Shown piece by piece: positions 39,642 to 47,831 of a DNA stretch of 64,000 nucleotides (positions are counted from its first letter, which is position 1; the number at the start of each line of letters is the position of its first letter). Under the pieces are notes generated by a model. The model ran no database searches and had not been told where the DNA came from. It worked only from the letters and a program-made list of their open reading frames with translations. A program made the translations under genes and the position numbers. Source of the DNA: DASRLE01 sp963825315 (GTDB lineage Bacteria; Verrucomicrobiota; Verrucomicrobiia; Limisphaerales; Palsa-1400); the NCBI GenBank assembly GCA_963825315.1, contig CAWGST010000001.1:1674001-1738000 (forward strand), given 5' to 3'.

Positions 39642-40511
39642 AATACTCCTACTTCCCCGGTTGCTCGCTCAAAGGGCTGGGCCGTGCTTATGAGGAGTCT
39701 CTGCTGCCGGTAATGCAGCATCTCGGCGTCGAACTCGTCGAACTGGATGATTGGAACTGTTGCGGGGCCACGGCCTACATGTCGGTGGACGAGACCAAGG
39801 CCGCCGTGCTTGCCGCGCGCAATCTCGCCATCGCCGAGAAAGCCGGCCCGCACGATCTGATGGCGCCCTGCAGCGCTTGTTATCTGGTGCTCAACAAGAC
39901 CAAGCACAACATCGCCGACTTTCCGGAAATCAACGCGGCCGTCCAGCGCGCGCTGGGGAACGCAAAGCTCAGTTACAGCGGCAACGTGCCGGTGCGTCAT
40001 CCGCTGGATGTGCTGGTTCACGACGTGGGATTGGACGTGATCAAGGAAAAGGTCGTCCGTCCCGCTGAAGGGATTGAAAGTCGCGCCCTACTACGGCTGC
40101 CAAACTGTGCGCCCTTACGCGACGTTCGACGACGCTTGGAATCCGACGACGATGGACAGGCTGCTGGCCACGCTGGGGGCGGAGGTTGTTCATTTCCCGC
40201 TCAAGACCAAGTGTTGCGGCGGGAGTTTGACCGGCACCGTGCCGGAAGCCGGCCTGCGCCTGACCTACATCCTGCTCAAGGAAGCCGTCCGCCGCGGCGC
40301 GGACGTGATCGCCACGGCCTGTCCGCTTTGCCAGTTCAACTTGGACGCGTATCAGGACCAGATCAACCGGCGCTGGGGGCCGGCGCGGATCTCGACGGTT
40401 TATTTCACGCAATTGATGGGACTGGCCTTCGGCCTGTCGCCGGAGCAACTCGGGCTGAAGCGCAACTTTGTTCCCATGAAACCATTGCAAGCGGAATCCA
40501 GCACGGCATGA
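39638..40511 (+). CDS. hdrB: Heterodisulfide reductase subunit B-like protein (two CCG domains), one frame break
   Basis: Removing one C from CCC at 40061-40063 joins the two frames into 290 residues, reading VVRPLKGLKVAPYYGCQTVR. First CCG domain: MKYSYFPGCSLKGLGRAYEE, LVELDDWNCCGATAYMSVDE and LMAPCSACYLVLNKTKH. Second: APYYGCQTVRP, LKTKCCGGSLTGTVPEAG and ATACPLCQFNLDAYQ. In methanogens these cysteines hold the noncubane clusters that reduce CoM-S-S-CoB. In bacteria the physiological disulfide or other acceptor is generally unknown. ATGA overlaps tie it to both neighbours. Confidence 0.9.
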
Positions 40512-42511
40512 ACACGAACCACAGGAATGGCGAAGTTCGCATCGGCTTCTACATCTGCCACTGCGGGCACAACATCGCGGGGGTGGTGGATTGCCCCGCC
40601 GTCGCGCAATACATCGCCAAACTTCCCGGCGTGGTGGTGTCGCGCGATTACAAATACATGTGCTCTGACCCGGGGCAGGAGTTGATCCAGCAGGACATCC
40701 GCGAGCACCAGCTCAACCGCGTCGTCGTGGCGTCCTGCTCGCCTTTGCTGCACGAGCACACGTTCCGCAACGCTGTCGCCGCGGGCGGACTGAACCCGTT
40801 TTATTTCCAGATGGTCAACATCCGCGAGCACGATTCGTGGGTTGCATACCGACCGCGGGGAAGCCACTGCGAAAGCCAAGTCGCTCGCGCAGGCCGCGAT
40901 TTGCCGCGTGCGTTTTCATCGGGCGCTGGAGACGACGCGGGTTCCGATTCACCCCGACGTGCTGGTGGTGGGCGGCGGCATCGCGGGCATTCACGCGGCC
41001 CTGACGCTTGGCCAACGCGGGCAAGAAAGTTTTCCTGGTCGAACGCGATCCGAGCATCGGCGGGCACATGGCGCAGTTCGACAAGACGTTCCCCACGCTG
41101 GATTGCGCCGCCTGCATTCTCACGCCCAAAATGTCCGCCGTCCGTTCGCACGAAAACATCACGCTGTGGAGTTACTCGGAGGTCGTGAAGGTTTCAGGCT
41201 ACGTCGGCAATTACACGGTGACCGTGAAGCGCAAGCCGCGTTACGTGAACGAGGATTTGTGCGTCGGCTGCCAGGAGTGCATCCAGGCCTGCGTCTTCAA
41301 GGAGGGGAAGTTTCCGGACGAATTCAACGTTGGCCTGAGCAAGCGCAAGCCCATTTACATCCCGTTCCCGCAAGCCGTGCCGCCGGTGGTGGTGATTGAC
41401 CCGGAACGCTGCCTTCAGGTCAGGACCGGCAAGTGCAAGAAGACGTGCCTCGAAGCCTGCGCCGACCGGAAGGCGATTGACTTCACGCAGAAAGAGGAAC
41501 TGGTCGAAATCAAGGTCGGCAACATCATCGTCGCCACGGGCTTCAAACTGTTCGATGCGAAGCGGATCCCGCAATACGGCTACGGCCTTTATCCGAACGT
41601 CGTCACTGCCATTGAACTGGAACGGCTGGTCAACAGTTCCGGCCCGACGGCGGGCGAGATCGTCCTGCGCGATGGCCGGCACTCCGAAGTCCGTCGGCAT
41701 CATCCTTTGCGTTGGCTCGCGCGACATGAAAACCAACCGCTGGTGTTCGCGCACCTGCTGCATGCACTCGATGAAACTGGCGCAACTGGTCCGCGAACAC
41801 ACCGACGCTGACGTGACCGTGTTCTACATGGACATCCGCGCGCCGGGCAAAGGCTACGAGGAGTTCTACGACAAGTCGCTCAAGGAAGGCATCCAGTTCG
41901 TGCGCGGCCGCGTGGCCGAGGTGACCGACTGGGCGATGGCGCCGGAAGAAGAGGGCAAGCTCGTTATCCGCGTGGAGGACACGCTGGCGGGTTTCGTGCG
42001 CCGGATTCCGGTGGACATGATCGTGCTCGCCACGGGCATGGAGCCGCAGGCCGACGCGCAGGACGTGCGGCGGCTGTTCAACATGAGCTGCGGCACGGAA
42101 GGCTGGTTCCTGGAGAAGCACCCGAAGCTGGCGCCGGTCAGCACGTTCACCGACGGCGTGTTCATCGCCGGCTGCTGCCAGGGGCCGAAAGACATTCCCG
42201 ACAGCGTCGCGCAAGCGGGCGCCGCCGCCGCCGAGGCGATGGCGCTGATTGACAAGGGCTACATCGAGCAGGAGCCGAACACGGCCTACATCGTCGAAGC
42301 CGATTGTTCCGGCTGCAAATCGTGCATCCCGCTCTGTCCCTACACGGCGATTTCCTTCGACGACGCAAAGCAGAAGGCGCAGATCAACGAGGCGCTGTGC
42401 AAAGGCTGCGGCACGTGCGTGGCCGCGTGTCCGAGCGGTTCCATCAGGCAGAACCTGTTTGAGGACGAGGAAATCTTCAGCGAAATCGAAGGAGTGCTGG
42501 CTTATGTCTGA
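40508..42511 (+). CDS. hdrA: Heterodisulfide reductase subunit A-like flavoprotein, three frame breaks
   Basis: Frame changes at TT 40842-40843, GG 41010-41011 and near 41675-41679 are each cured by removing one base, giving 666 residues. Order: N-terminal cluster region IGFYICHCGHNIAGVVDCPA and VVVASCSPLLHEHTFRNAVA; FAD site HPDVLVVGGGIAGIHAALTL; then MAQFDKTFPTLDCAACILTP; a cluster insert YVNEDLCVGCQECIQACVFK; GIILCVGSRDMKTNRWCSRT; DGVFIAGCCQGPKDIPDSVA; and two C-terminal ferredoxin clusters, CSGCKSCIPLCPYTAI and CKGCGTCVAACPSGSI. HdrA is the flavin bifurcation site in such complexes. The stop overlaps the mvhD start by 8 bases. Confidence 0.9.
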
Positions 42512-43019
42512 CCCGAATTGGCAGCCGCGCATCGTCGCGTTCTTCTGCAACTGGTGTACTTACACCGCCGCCGATCTGGCCGGCGTGTCGCGGCTCAAGT
42601 ACGCGTCCAACGTCCGCGTCATCCGGCTCATGTGCTCCGGCCGCGTGGACCCGCAGTTCATTCTGGACGCGCTGGCCAGGGGCGCGGACGGCGTGCTGAT
42701 TGGCGGCTGCCATTTGGGCGATTGCCACTATGTCGAGGGCAACTACAAGACCCTGCGCCGGTTTCAAATGCTCCAGCGCCTGTTGCGCGACATGGGCATC
42801 GAAGACCAGCGCGTGCGGTTGGAATGGATTTCCGCCTCGGAGGGCGAACGGGTCAAGACCGTCATTAACGACATGGTGGAGCAAGTCCGCGCTCTCGGGC
42901 CGCTCAACCTGCCGCAACGCCGCCGGGACTGGGACCGCGAAATGACACCTCTGGCCGGCGCGGCGGGCAAAAGCGAATTGGCGGAGCAACGCGCTGAACC
43001 GGAGGCGGCCCATGCCTGA
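42504..43019 (+). CDS. mvhD: MvhD-like [2Fe-2S] electron-transfer subunit
   Basis: The product has 171 residues from ATG 42504 (MSDPNWQPRIVAFFCNWCTY). The conserved cysteines are in FFCNWCTYTAADLAG, RLMCSGRVDPQFIL and LIGGCHLGDCHYVEGN. MvhD links the hydrogenase to HdrA. The C-terminus (LAGAAGKSELAEQRAEPEAA) is an acidic/Ala tail. It overlaps hdrA by 8 bases and mvhG by 8 bases, so it lies exactly at the join of the Hdr and hydrogenase modules. Confidence 0.92.
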   Translation: MSDPNWQPRIVAFFCNWCTYTAADLAGVSRLKYASNVRVIRLMCSGRVDPQFILDALARGADGVLIGGCHLGDCHYVEGNYKTLRRFQMLQRLLRDMGIEDQRVRLEWISASEGERVKTVINDMVEQVRALGPLNLPQRRRDWDREMTPLAGAAGKSELAEQRAEPEAAHA

Positions 43020-44009
43020 TAAACCCAAAATCGGCTTCTACTGGTGCGCCTCGTGCGGCGGTTGCGAAGAAGCCGTCGTGGATTTGGCCGAGGACATCCT
43101 CGGCGTGGTCGAGGCCGTGGATATTGTCTTCTGGCCAGTGGCGATGGATTTCAAGAAGAAGCATGTCGAGGCAATGCCGGACAGGTCCATCGTCGCCACG
43201 CTGCTCAACGGCGCGATCCGCACCAGCGAGCAGGAGGAGATGGCGCATTTGCTCCGGCGCAAGAGCCAGTTCCTCATCGCCTACGGCGCTTGCGCGCAAC
43301 TGGGCGGCATTCCCGGTTTGGCCAATCAATTTTCGCGCGAGCAAATTCTGCGTTACGTGTACGAGGAAGCGCCAACGGTGGTGAACGAGGCGAAGACGCG
43401 GCCCCGGACTTCGTTTCAGAACAACGGTCACACCGTTACCTTGCCGGAATTTCACAACGTCGTCCGCGCGCTCGACCAGGTGGTGGACGTGGACTTACTA
43501 CATCCCCGGCTGCCCGCCCACGCCAAAAATCACGAAAGCGGCCATCGGCGCACTGCTGGAAGGCAAGCTGCCGCCCAAAGGCAGCGTGCTGGCGCCCGAC
43601 ATGGCCCTGTGCGACCAGTGCCCGCGCAAGGCCAGCAAACCCGCCGACTTGGGCTTCACGGAGTTCAAGCGTCCGCATCAGGTCATGCTTGACCCCAATC
43701 TCTGCCTGCTCGCGCAAGGCGTCGTCTGCATGGGTCCGGCCACGCGCGGCGGCTGCGAAGCGCTCTGTCCCGCCGGCAACATGCCCTGCACCGGCTGTTT
43801 CGGGCCAACGTCGCGCGTGCGCGACCAGGGCGCAAAAATCCTCTCCTCGCTTGTGCGCGAACGTTGCCTCGAAAGACGAGAAGGAAATCCGCGACATCCT
43901 TGCCGGCATCCCTGACCCCGTGGGCACGTTTTACCGATACGGACTGGCCGAGAGTTTACTGCGCCGCAAGGTGAACCTGCCGGTTGAACCGGCCGAGGAG
44001 GCGCCATGA
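43012..44009 (+). CDS. mvhG: [NiFe] hydrogenase small subunit, MvhG-like, two frame breaks
   Basis: Removing one T at 43495-43496 and one T at 43864-43865 gives 331 residues. N-terminal proximal cluster: KIGFYWCASCGGCEEAVVDL; then LIAYGACAQLGGIPGLANQF; after the first break, DVDYYIPGCPPTPKITKAAI. C-terminal clusters: ALCDQCPRK, VCMGPATRGGCEALCPAGNM and PCTGCFGP. The end, AGIPDPVGTFYRYGLAESLL, is as in F420-non-reducing hydrogenase small subunits. It passes electrons from the NiFe site to MvhD. Four-base overlap (ATGA, 44006-44009) with mvhA. Confidence 0.9.
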
Positions 44010-45553
44010 ACCCCGGCGCCGCCACAGTTTGGAACGAGGCCAGCGCGCGCGCCATCGCCGCCGCTCAAGCCGAACGCCGTCGCGTGACCATTGACCCGAT
44101 TACCCGCCTGGAAGGCCACGGCAAGATTGACATTTTCCTCGACGACCAGGGCGACGTGGAGCGAGCTTACCTGCAAGTCCCCGAGTTGCGCGGCTTCGAA
44201 GTCTTCAGCATTGGCCGGCCCGCGGAGGAGATGCCACAGATCACCAGCCGCATCTGCGGCGTTTGTCCCACGGCGCACCACATGGCCGCGACCAAGGCGC
44301 TCGATGACCTTTACCAGGTTGAGCCGCCGCCCGCCGCCCGCAAGATTCGCGAGCTGGTCTATAATGCCTTCATGATGGAGGACCATGCGCTGCACGTTTA
44401 CATCCTCGGCGGCCCGGATTTCATCGTCGGGCCGCAAGCGCCGCCGGAACAGCGCAATGTGGCGGGCGTTATAGCGAAGGTCGGTGTCGAAGTCGGCAAA
44501 AAAGTCATTTCCATGCGCCGCCGCTTGCGCGAACTCATCGCTTACTTCGGCGGCAAGGTGATTCATCCTGTGCTGGGCTTGCCCGGCGGCGTGTCCAAGG
44601 GACTCAAGCCGGAGGACCTGCCGCCGTTCAAGGAACTGGCCAAGGACACGCTGGACTTCGCCTTGTTCACGCTTCAGGTCTTCAAGGACATCGTTTTGAA
44701 GAATCCCGACTATGTGAAGCTCATTACGTCGGACACCTATACCCACCGAACTTACTACATGGGCCTTGTGGACGCGCGGAATCGAGTGAACTTCTACGAC
44801 GGCCTCGTGCGTGTGGTGGATGCCAACGGCAAGGAGTATGCGAAGTTTCCCGCGCGGCAGTATCGCGACTTCGTGGCCGAACATGTTGAGCCGTGGAGTT
44901 ACGTGAAGTTCTGTTTTCTCAAGCCGCTGGGCTGGCACGGATTCGAGGAAGGACCGCACAGCAGCGTTTACGCGGTGGCGCCGCTGGCGCGTCTCAACGT
45001 GGCCGACGGGATGGCCACACCGCAGGCGCAGAAGGCTTGCGATGAATTTTTCAACACGCTCGGCGGCAAGCCGGTGCATCACACCCTCGCCAACCATTGG
45101 GCGCGCGTGGTCGAAATGATTGCCGCCGCCGAACGCATCGTCGAGTTGATCAACGACCCGGAGATTACCAGCACGAACCTCCGCGTCATTCCGAGTGCGA
45201 AGCCGGGCGTCGGTGTCGGCGTGGTCGAGGCGCCGCGCGGCACGCTCTACCATCATTACGAGACGGACTCCCAGGGCCTCATCACAAAGGCAAACCTCAT
45301 CGTCGCCACGCAAAACAACGCCGCCCGCATCGCAATGAGCGTCGAGAAAGCCGCCAAGGGCCTCATCAAGAAAGGCAACGTGAGCGAGGGCCTGCTGAAC
45401 ATGGTGGAAATGGCATTCCGCGCCTACGACCCCTGTTTCGGCTGCGCCACTCACTCCTTGCCCGGCCACCTGCCGCTCTGTGTGAGCATCTACAACCGCG
45501 AGCGAACCCTGCTCCGGCAATTGGTGCAACCCGCGTCGCTCAAACTCGGTTAG
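44006..45553 (+). CDS. mvhA: [NiFe] hydrogenase large subunit, MvhA-like (group 3c type)
   Basis: An uninterrupted product of 515 residues. L1 motif RICGVCPTAHHMAATKALDD near residue 86 and L2 motif DPCFGCATHSLPGHLP near residue 471 hold the four Ni-Fe cysteines (C-G-V-C and C-F-G-C). TIDPITRLEGHGKIDIFLDD opens the conserved part. After the L2 His there are about 32 more residues, including one further Cys. In the family a short C-terminal peptide is removed after this His by a dedicated protease, and such a protease gene sits convergent right behind. It has no Tat signal, so it is cytoplasmic. It is the last gene of the operon. Confidence 0.94.
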   Translation: MNPGAATVWNEASARAIAAAQAERRRVTIDPITRLEGHGKIDIFLDDQGDVERAYLQVPELRGFEVFSIGRPAEEMPQITSRICGVCPTAHHMAATKALDDLYQVEPPPAARKIRELVYNAFMMEDHALHVYILGGPDFIVGPQAPPEQRNVAGVIAKVGVEVGKKVISMRRRLRELIAYFGGKVIHPVLGLPGGVSKGLKPEDLPPFKELAKDTLDFALFTLQVFKDIVLKNPDYVKLITSDTYTHRTYYMGLVDARNRVNFYDGLVRVVDANGKEYAKFPARQYRDFVAEHVEPWSYVKFCFLKPLGWHGFEEGPHSSVYAVAPLARLNVADGMATPQAQKACDEFFNTLGGKPVHHTLANHWARVVEMIAAAERIVELINDPEITSTNLRVIPSAKPGVGVGVVEAPRGTLYHHYETDSQGLITKANLIVATQNNAARIAMSVEKAAKGLIKKGNVSEGLLNMVEMAFRAYDPCFGCATHSLPGHLPLCVSIYNRERTLLRQLVQPASLKLG

Positions 45554-46104
45554 CGTGTGGAGGCGGAGGCCGCCGGCCTTTTTCTCCGGCCGCTGTTCAA
45601 TCGCCGCGCGGCGGCCAGAACGCGCAATGCGATTGACGGGAGCGCCCGGCGCAGCGGAGGGGTCATGCAAACTCCGACGGTGAATGGGTCCTGGACTTCG
45701 ATCGCGAATATCTTTACTTGACGCGGAACCCGCAAGCCCAACTGCCTGCCAAGCGTCACGATTTCCCCAACACCAAGAAAATGCGGGGACACAATCGGCA
45801 GGACTTTGAGCTGGCTGCCGTCGAATTCATGGAGAAAGCCGGGTGGGGCCTGTCCTGTCTGCACGGCGTCCACCAAAACCAAATCATCGAAGCCCACAAT
45901 GTAATCCAGAAGCGACAGCCCCATTTCAGAGGTTTCCTGAACCTCAATCCCGTCCGAGTCGGAGAGGTGTTTTCTGATTTCGCGCGCGACATTCAATCCC
46001 ACCGCGTCGTCGCTCAGAATGTCGTTGCCCAAGCCGAGCACCAGAACCCGTTTCTTCCGGCGCGGCGCTTTCCCCGGCGGCACTTGAGGCGAAGATGCTT
46101 CCAT
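45550..46104 (-). CDS. Hydrogenase maturation protease (HybD/HycI type)
   Basis: From ATG 46104 (MEASSPQVPPGKAPRRKKRV) the product has 184 residues. The nickel-sensing core is RVLVLGLGNDILSDDAVGLN (G-N-D/x-x-x-x-D-D-x-x-G), with further ligands in EMGLSLLDYIVGFDDLVLVD and IVSPHFLGVGEIVTLG (His). It clips the C-terminal peptide of the hydrogenase large subunit after nickel insertion. The gene is convergent with mvhA and the stops overlap by four bases. The about 16-residue basic N-terminal extension and Arg-rich C-terminus are additions to the common core. The hypABCDEF genes are not in the window. Confidence 0.88.
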   Translation of the reverse strand: MEASSPQVPPGKAPRRKKRVLVLGLGNDILSDDAVGLNVAREIRKHLSDSDGIEVQETSEMGLSLLDYIVGFDDLVLVDAVQTGQAPPGFLHEFDGSQLKVLPIVSPHFLGVGEIVTLGRQLGLRVPRQVKIFAIEVQDPFTVGVCMTPPLRRALPSIALRVLAAARRLNSGRRKRPAASASTR

Positions 46105-46116
46105 GATTCCATCATG

Positions 46117-46145
46117 TTTCTTAATTCTTACTTCTGAATTCTGCC
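46117..46145. repeat. Type C repeat fragment
   Basis: TTTCTTAATTCTTACTTCTG then AATTCTGCC. It provides the last codons and the stop of the epimerase gene and lies just upstream of the protease start. Confidence 0.6.
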
Positions 46146-47126
46146 TTGTTCCCACGCCTCCAGGATCATGTCCAACTCCTTGTTCACCGCCTCATCCACC
46201 CGCCGCCGGCCCGCGTCAGCCTCAAAACCCGCCAGCGTGCGCCGCACCCCCTCCCGGAACGGAATGACGCATTGATACCCGGGCACCCACGTCTTGATCT
46301 TCGTGTTGTCAAACACCGCGCTCCACGTCTTGTCCCCAAGAAGGCTGCCGGTCAGGTCCGGCGCGACCTTTACGATGAACTCGCTCGGAATATGCACGAC
46401 GCGGGCCTCGACGCCCAACGCCTCCGCGATCGTCCCGTAAATCTGGTTCCACGTCATGACCTCGTCCGACGTGATGTGAAAAGCGTGGCCCAGCGCCGCC
46501 GGGTTGCCGAACAACCCCAGGAAACCCCGCCCAAAATCCTCCGCGTGCGTCACCACCCACAACGATGAACCGTCTCCGTGAATGATGATCGGACGCCCTT
46601 TCTTCAACCGGTCGCACAACGTGTAGCAACCCCAGCCCCCCAGCGCAATCGGAAGCTGCGGATCGTAGGTCAGCGACGGCCGCACAATCGTCACCGGAAA
46701 CCCCTCCTCGCGAAAGGCCCGCATCAACCGCTCCTCGCATGCGATCTTGTTGCGCGAATAGTCCCAGTACGGATTACACAACGGCGTGGATTCCGTGATG
46801 AGGTAATGCGCCGGCGGCTTTTGATAAACTGAAGCCGAACTGATGAAAATATACTGCCCGGCGCGCCCCCGGAACAGCGCCAGGTCGCGCTCGATGTCGT
46901 TCGGCGCGTAAGCCACCCAATCCACGATCACGTCGAACCGCGTGTCGCCCAGGGCGGCGCGGACCTGGCTGGCGCGGTTGATGTCCGCCGCCAGGCTCCG
47001 GCAACCCGGCGGATTGGGATGGTGCTGTCCGCGATTGAGCAGAAACAATTCCCAGCCCCTGGCCAGCGCCAGCCGGCTGACCGCAGTGCTGATAAAGCCC
47101 GTTCCGCCAACAAAGAGAATTTTCAT
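46128..47126 (-). CDS. NAD-dependent epimerase/dehydratase (extended SDR)
   Basis: From ATG 47126 (MKILFVGGTGFISTAVSRLA) the product has 332 residues. Rossmann motif G-G-T-G-F-I-S; catalytic segment YIFISSASVYQKPPAHYLIT and NPYWDYSRNKIACEERLMRA, where Y-S-R-N-K replaces the usual Y-x-x-x-K; then VTIVRPSLTYDPQLPIALGG and WVVTHAEDFGRGFLGL. It is closest in style to the mRNA-binding/CSP41-like or UDP-sugar epimerase-like atypical SDRs. The substrate cannot be told. The stop AAG TAA lies in a type C repeat (46117-46145). Confidence 0.82.
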   Translation of the reverse strand: MKILFVGGTGFISTAVSRLALARGWELFLLNRGQHHPNPPGCRSLAADINRASQVRAALGDTRFDVIVDWVAYAPNDIERDLALFRGRAGQYIFISSASVYQKPPAHYLITESTPLCNPYWDYSRNKIACEERLMRAFREEGFPVTIVRPSLTYDPQLPIALGGWGCYTLCDRLKKGRPIIIHGDGSSLWVVTHAEDFGRGFLGLFGNPAALGHAFHITSDEVMTWNQIYGTIAEALGVEARVVHIPSEFIVKVAPDLTGSLLGDKTWSAVFDNTKIKTWVPGYQCVIPFREGVRRTLAGFEADAGRRRVDEAVNKELDMILEAWEQGRIQK

Positions 47127-47351
47127 ACGCAGGCCCAAAAATGCCACGCCGCCGCGACGAGGCAAGCGCCAAACAACGCCCCAAAGCCCGCGACACGGGC
47201 AATTCGGTGAATTTTTCGCGGTTTTAACCGTGGCATCGTTGTAATATATTGTCAGAAAGGCATTTACGAGTTTTCATTCATCACTATGCACTCCCCACTC
47301 GCCACTTTATGGATACACAGGTCCAAAAAATCGGCAACACGGCAACAAGCC

Positions 47352-47636
47352 TTATTTTACAAGGGTTTCGTTGAGCTTTTCGGCTGGCAACAGAGCGGCA
47401 ACAGGTGGCAACACTTTCTTTTGCAAATCGACTATTTCGGCCTTGATTTGCTCTGTGATGTCGTTAAACCCCTCCGGCAACGGTTCCGGCAATGCCTTGC
47501 TTGAACCTTTCATCGCTTCGAGCCTTGCCAATTTCAATTTTGCCAATTTCAGCAGACGACCGGCTTCTTGTACTTCGACCTCTTTGCCAAGTTCATCTGC
47601 CAGTTCCTGCCATAGCAGGGCGACCGGCGCCTTCAA
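47352..47636 (-). CDS. Hypothetical coiled-coil protein or gene fragment
   Basis: A 94-residue frame from TTG 47636: KAPVALLWQELADELGKEVE, then VQEAGRLLKLAKLKLARLEA and EGFNDITEQIKAEIVDLQKK. It is Leu/Glu/Lys-rich and helical. Its 5' end meets the remnant of rmuC at 47626, so it may be the 3' part of a larger gene cut at that point. I do not recognise a family. Confidence 0.4.
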   Translation of the reverse strand: MKAPVALLWQELADELGKEVEVQEAGRLLKLAKLKLARLEAMKGSSKALPEPLPEGFNDITEQIKAEIVDLQKKVLPPVAALLPAEKLNETLVK

Positions 47637-47772
47637 CGACGCCGTTGGCAGCTATGACCGCATGGTGCGTCCCAGCGGCGAGAAGCTGCTCAAGCTCGGT
47701 GGTGGCGCGGCGGTGAAAGACCTGCCGGAGATTGCGCCCCTGGACGCCACGTTGCGTCTGCCGCCATCATAA
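47626..47772 (+). pseudogene. C-terminal remnant of rmuC
   Basis: Forty-eight codons encode GAFNDAVGSYDRMVRPSGEK, then LLKLGGGAAVKDLPEIAPLD and ATLRLPPS before a stop. The A-V-G-S-Y-x-x-x-V-x-P-S-x-x-x-L-x-x-L-G and L-P-E-x-x-P-x-D pattern is the end of RmuC, a putative nuclease that limits DNA inversions. Nothing of the coiled coil or nuclease core is upstream in frame. The break at about 47626 abuts a different gene in the opposite direction. Confidence 0.6.
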
Positions 47773-47831
47773 AGCCGCAGATTTTATGCAAAAAGAGTGG
47801 CGTGATTGCTGAAGTATGGTAGATTGACGCC

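Noticed and set aside
40056..43870. Programmed +1 frameshifting or recoding in hdr/mvh genes
   Set aside because: The sites share no slippery motif, differ in every case, and similar breaks occur in unrelated genes here; one-base run-length errors are simpler.
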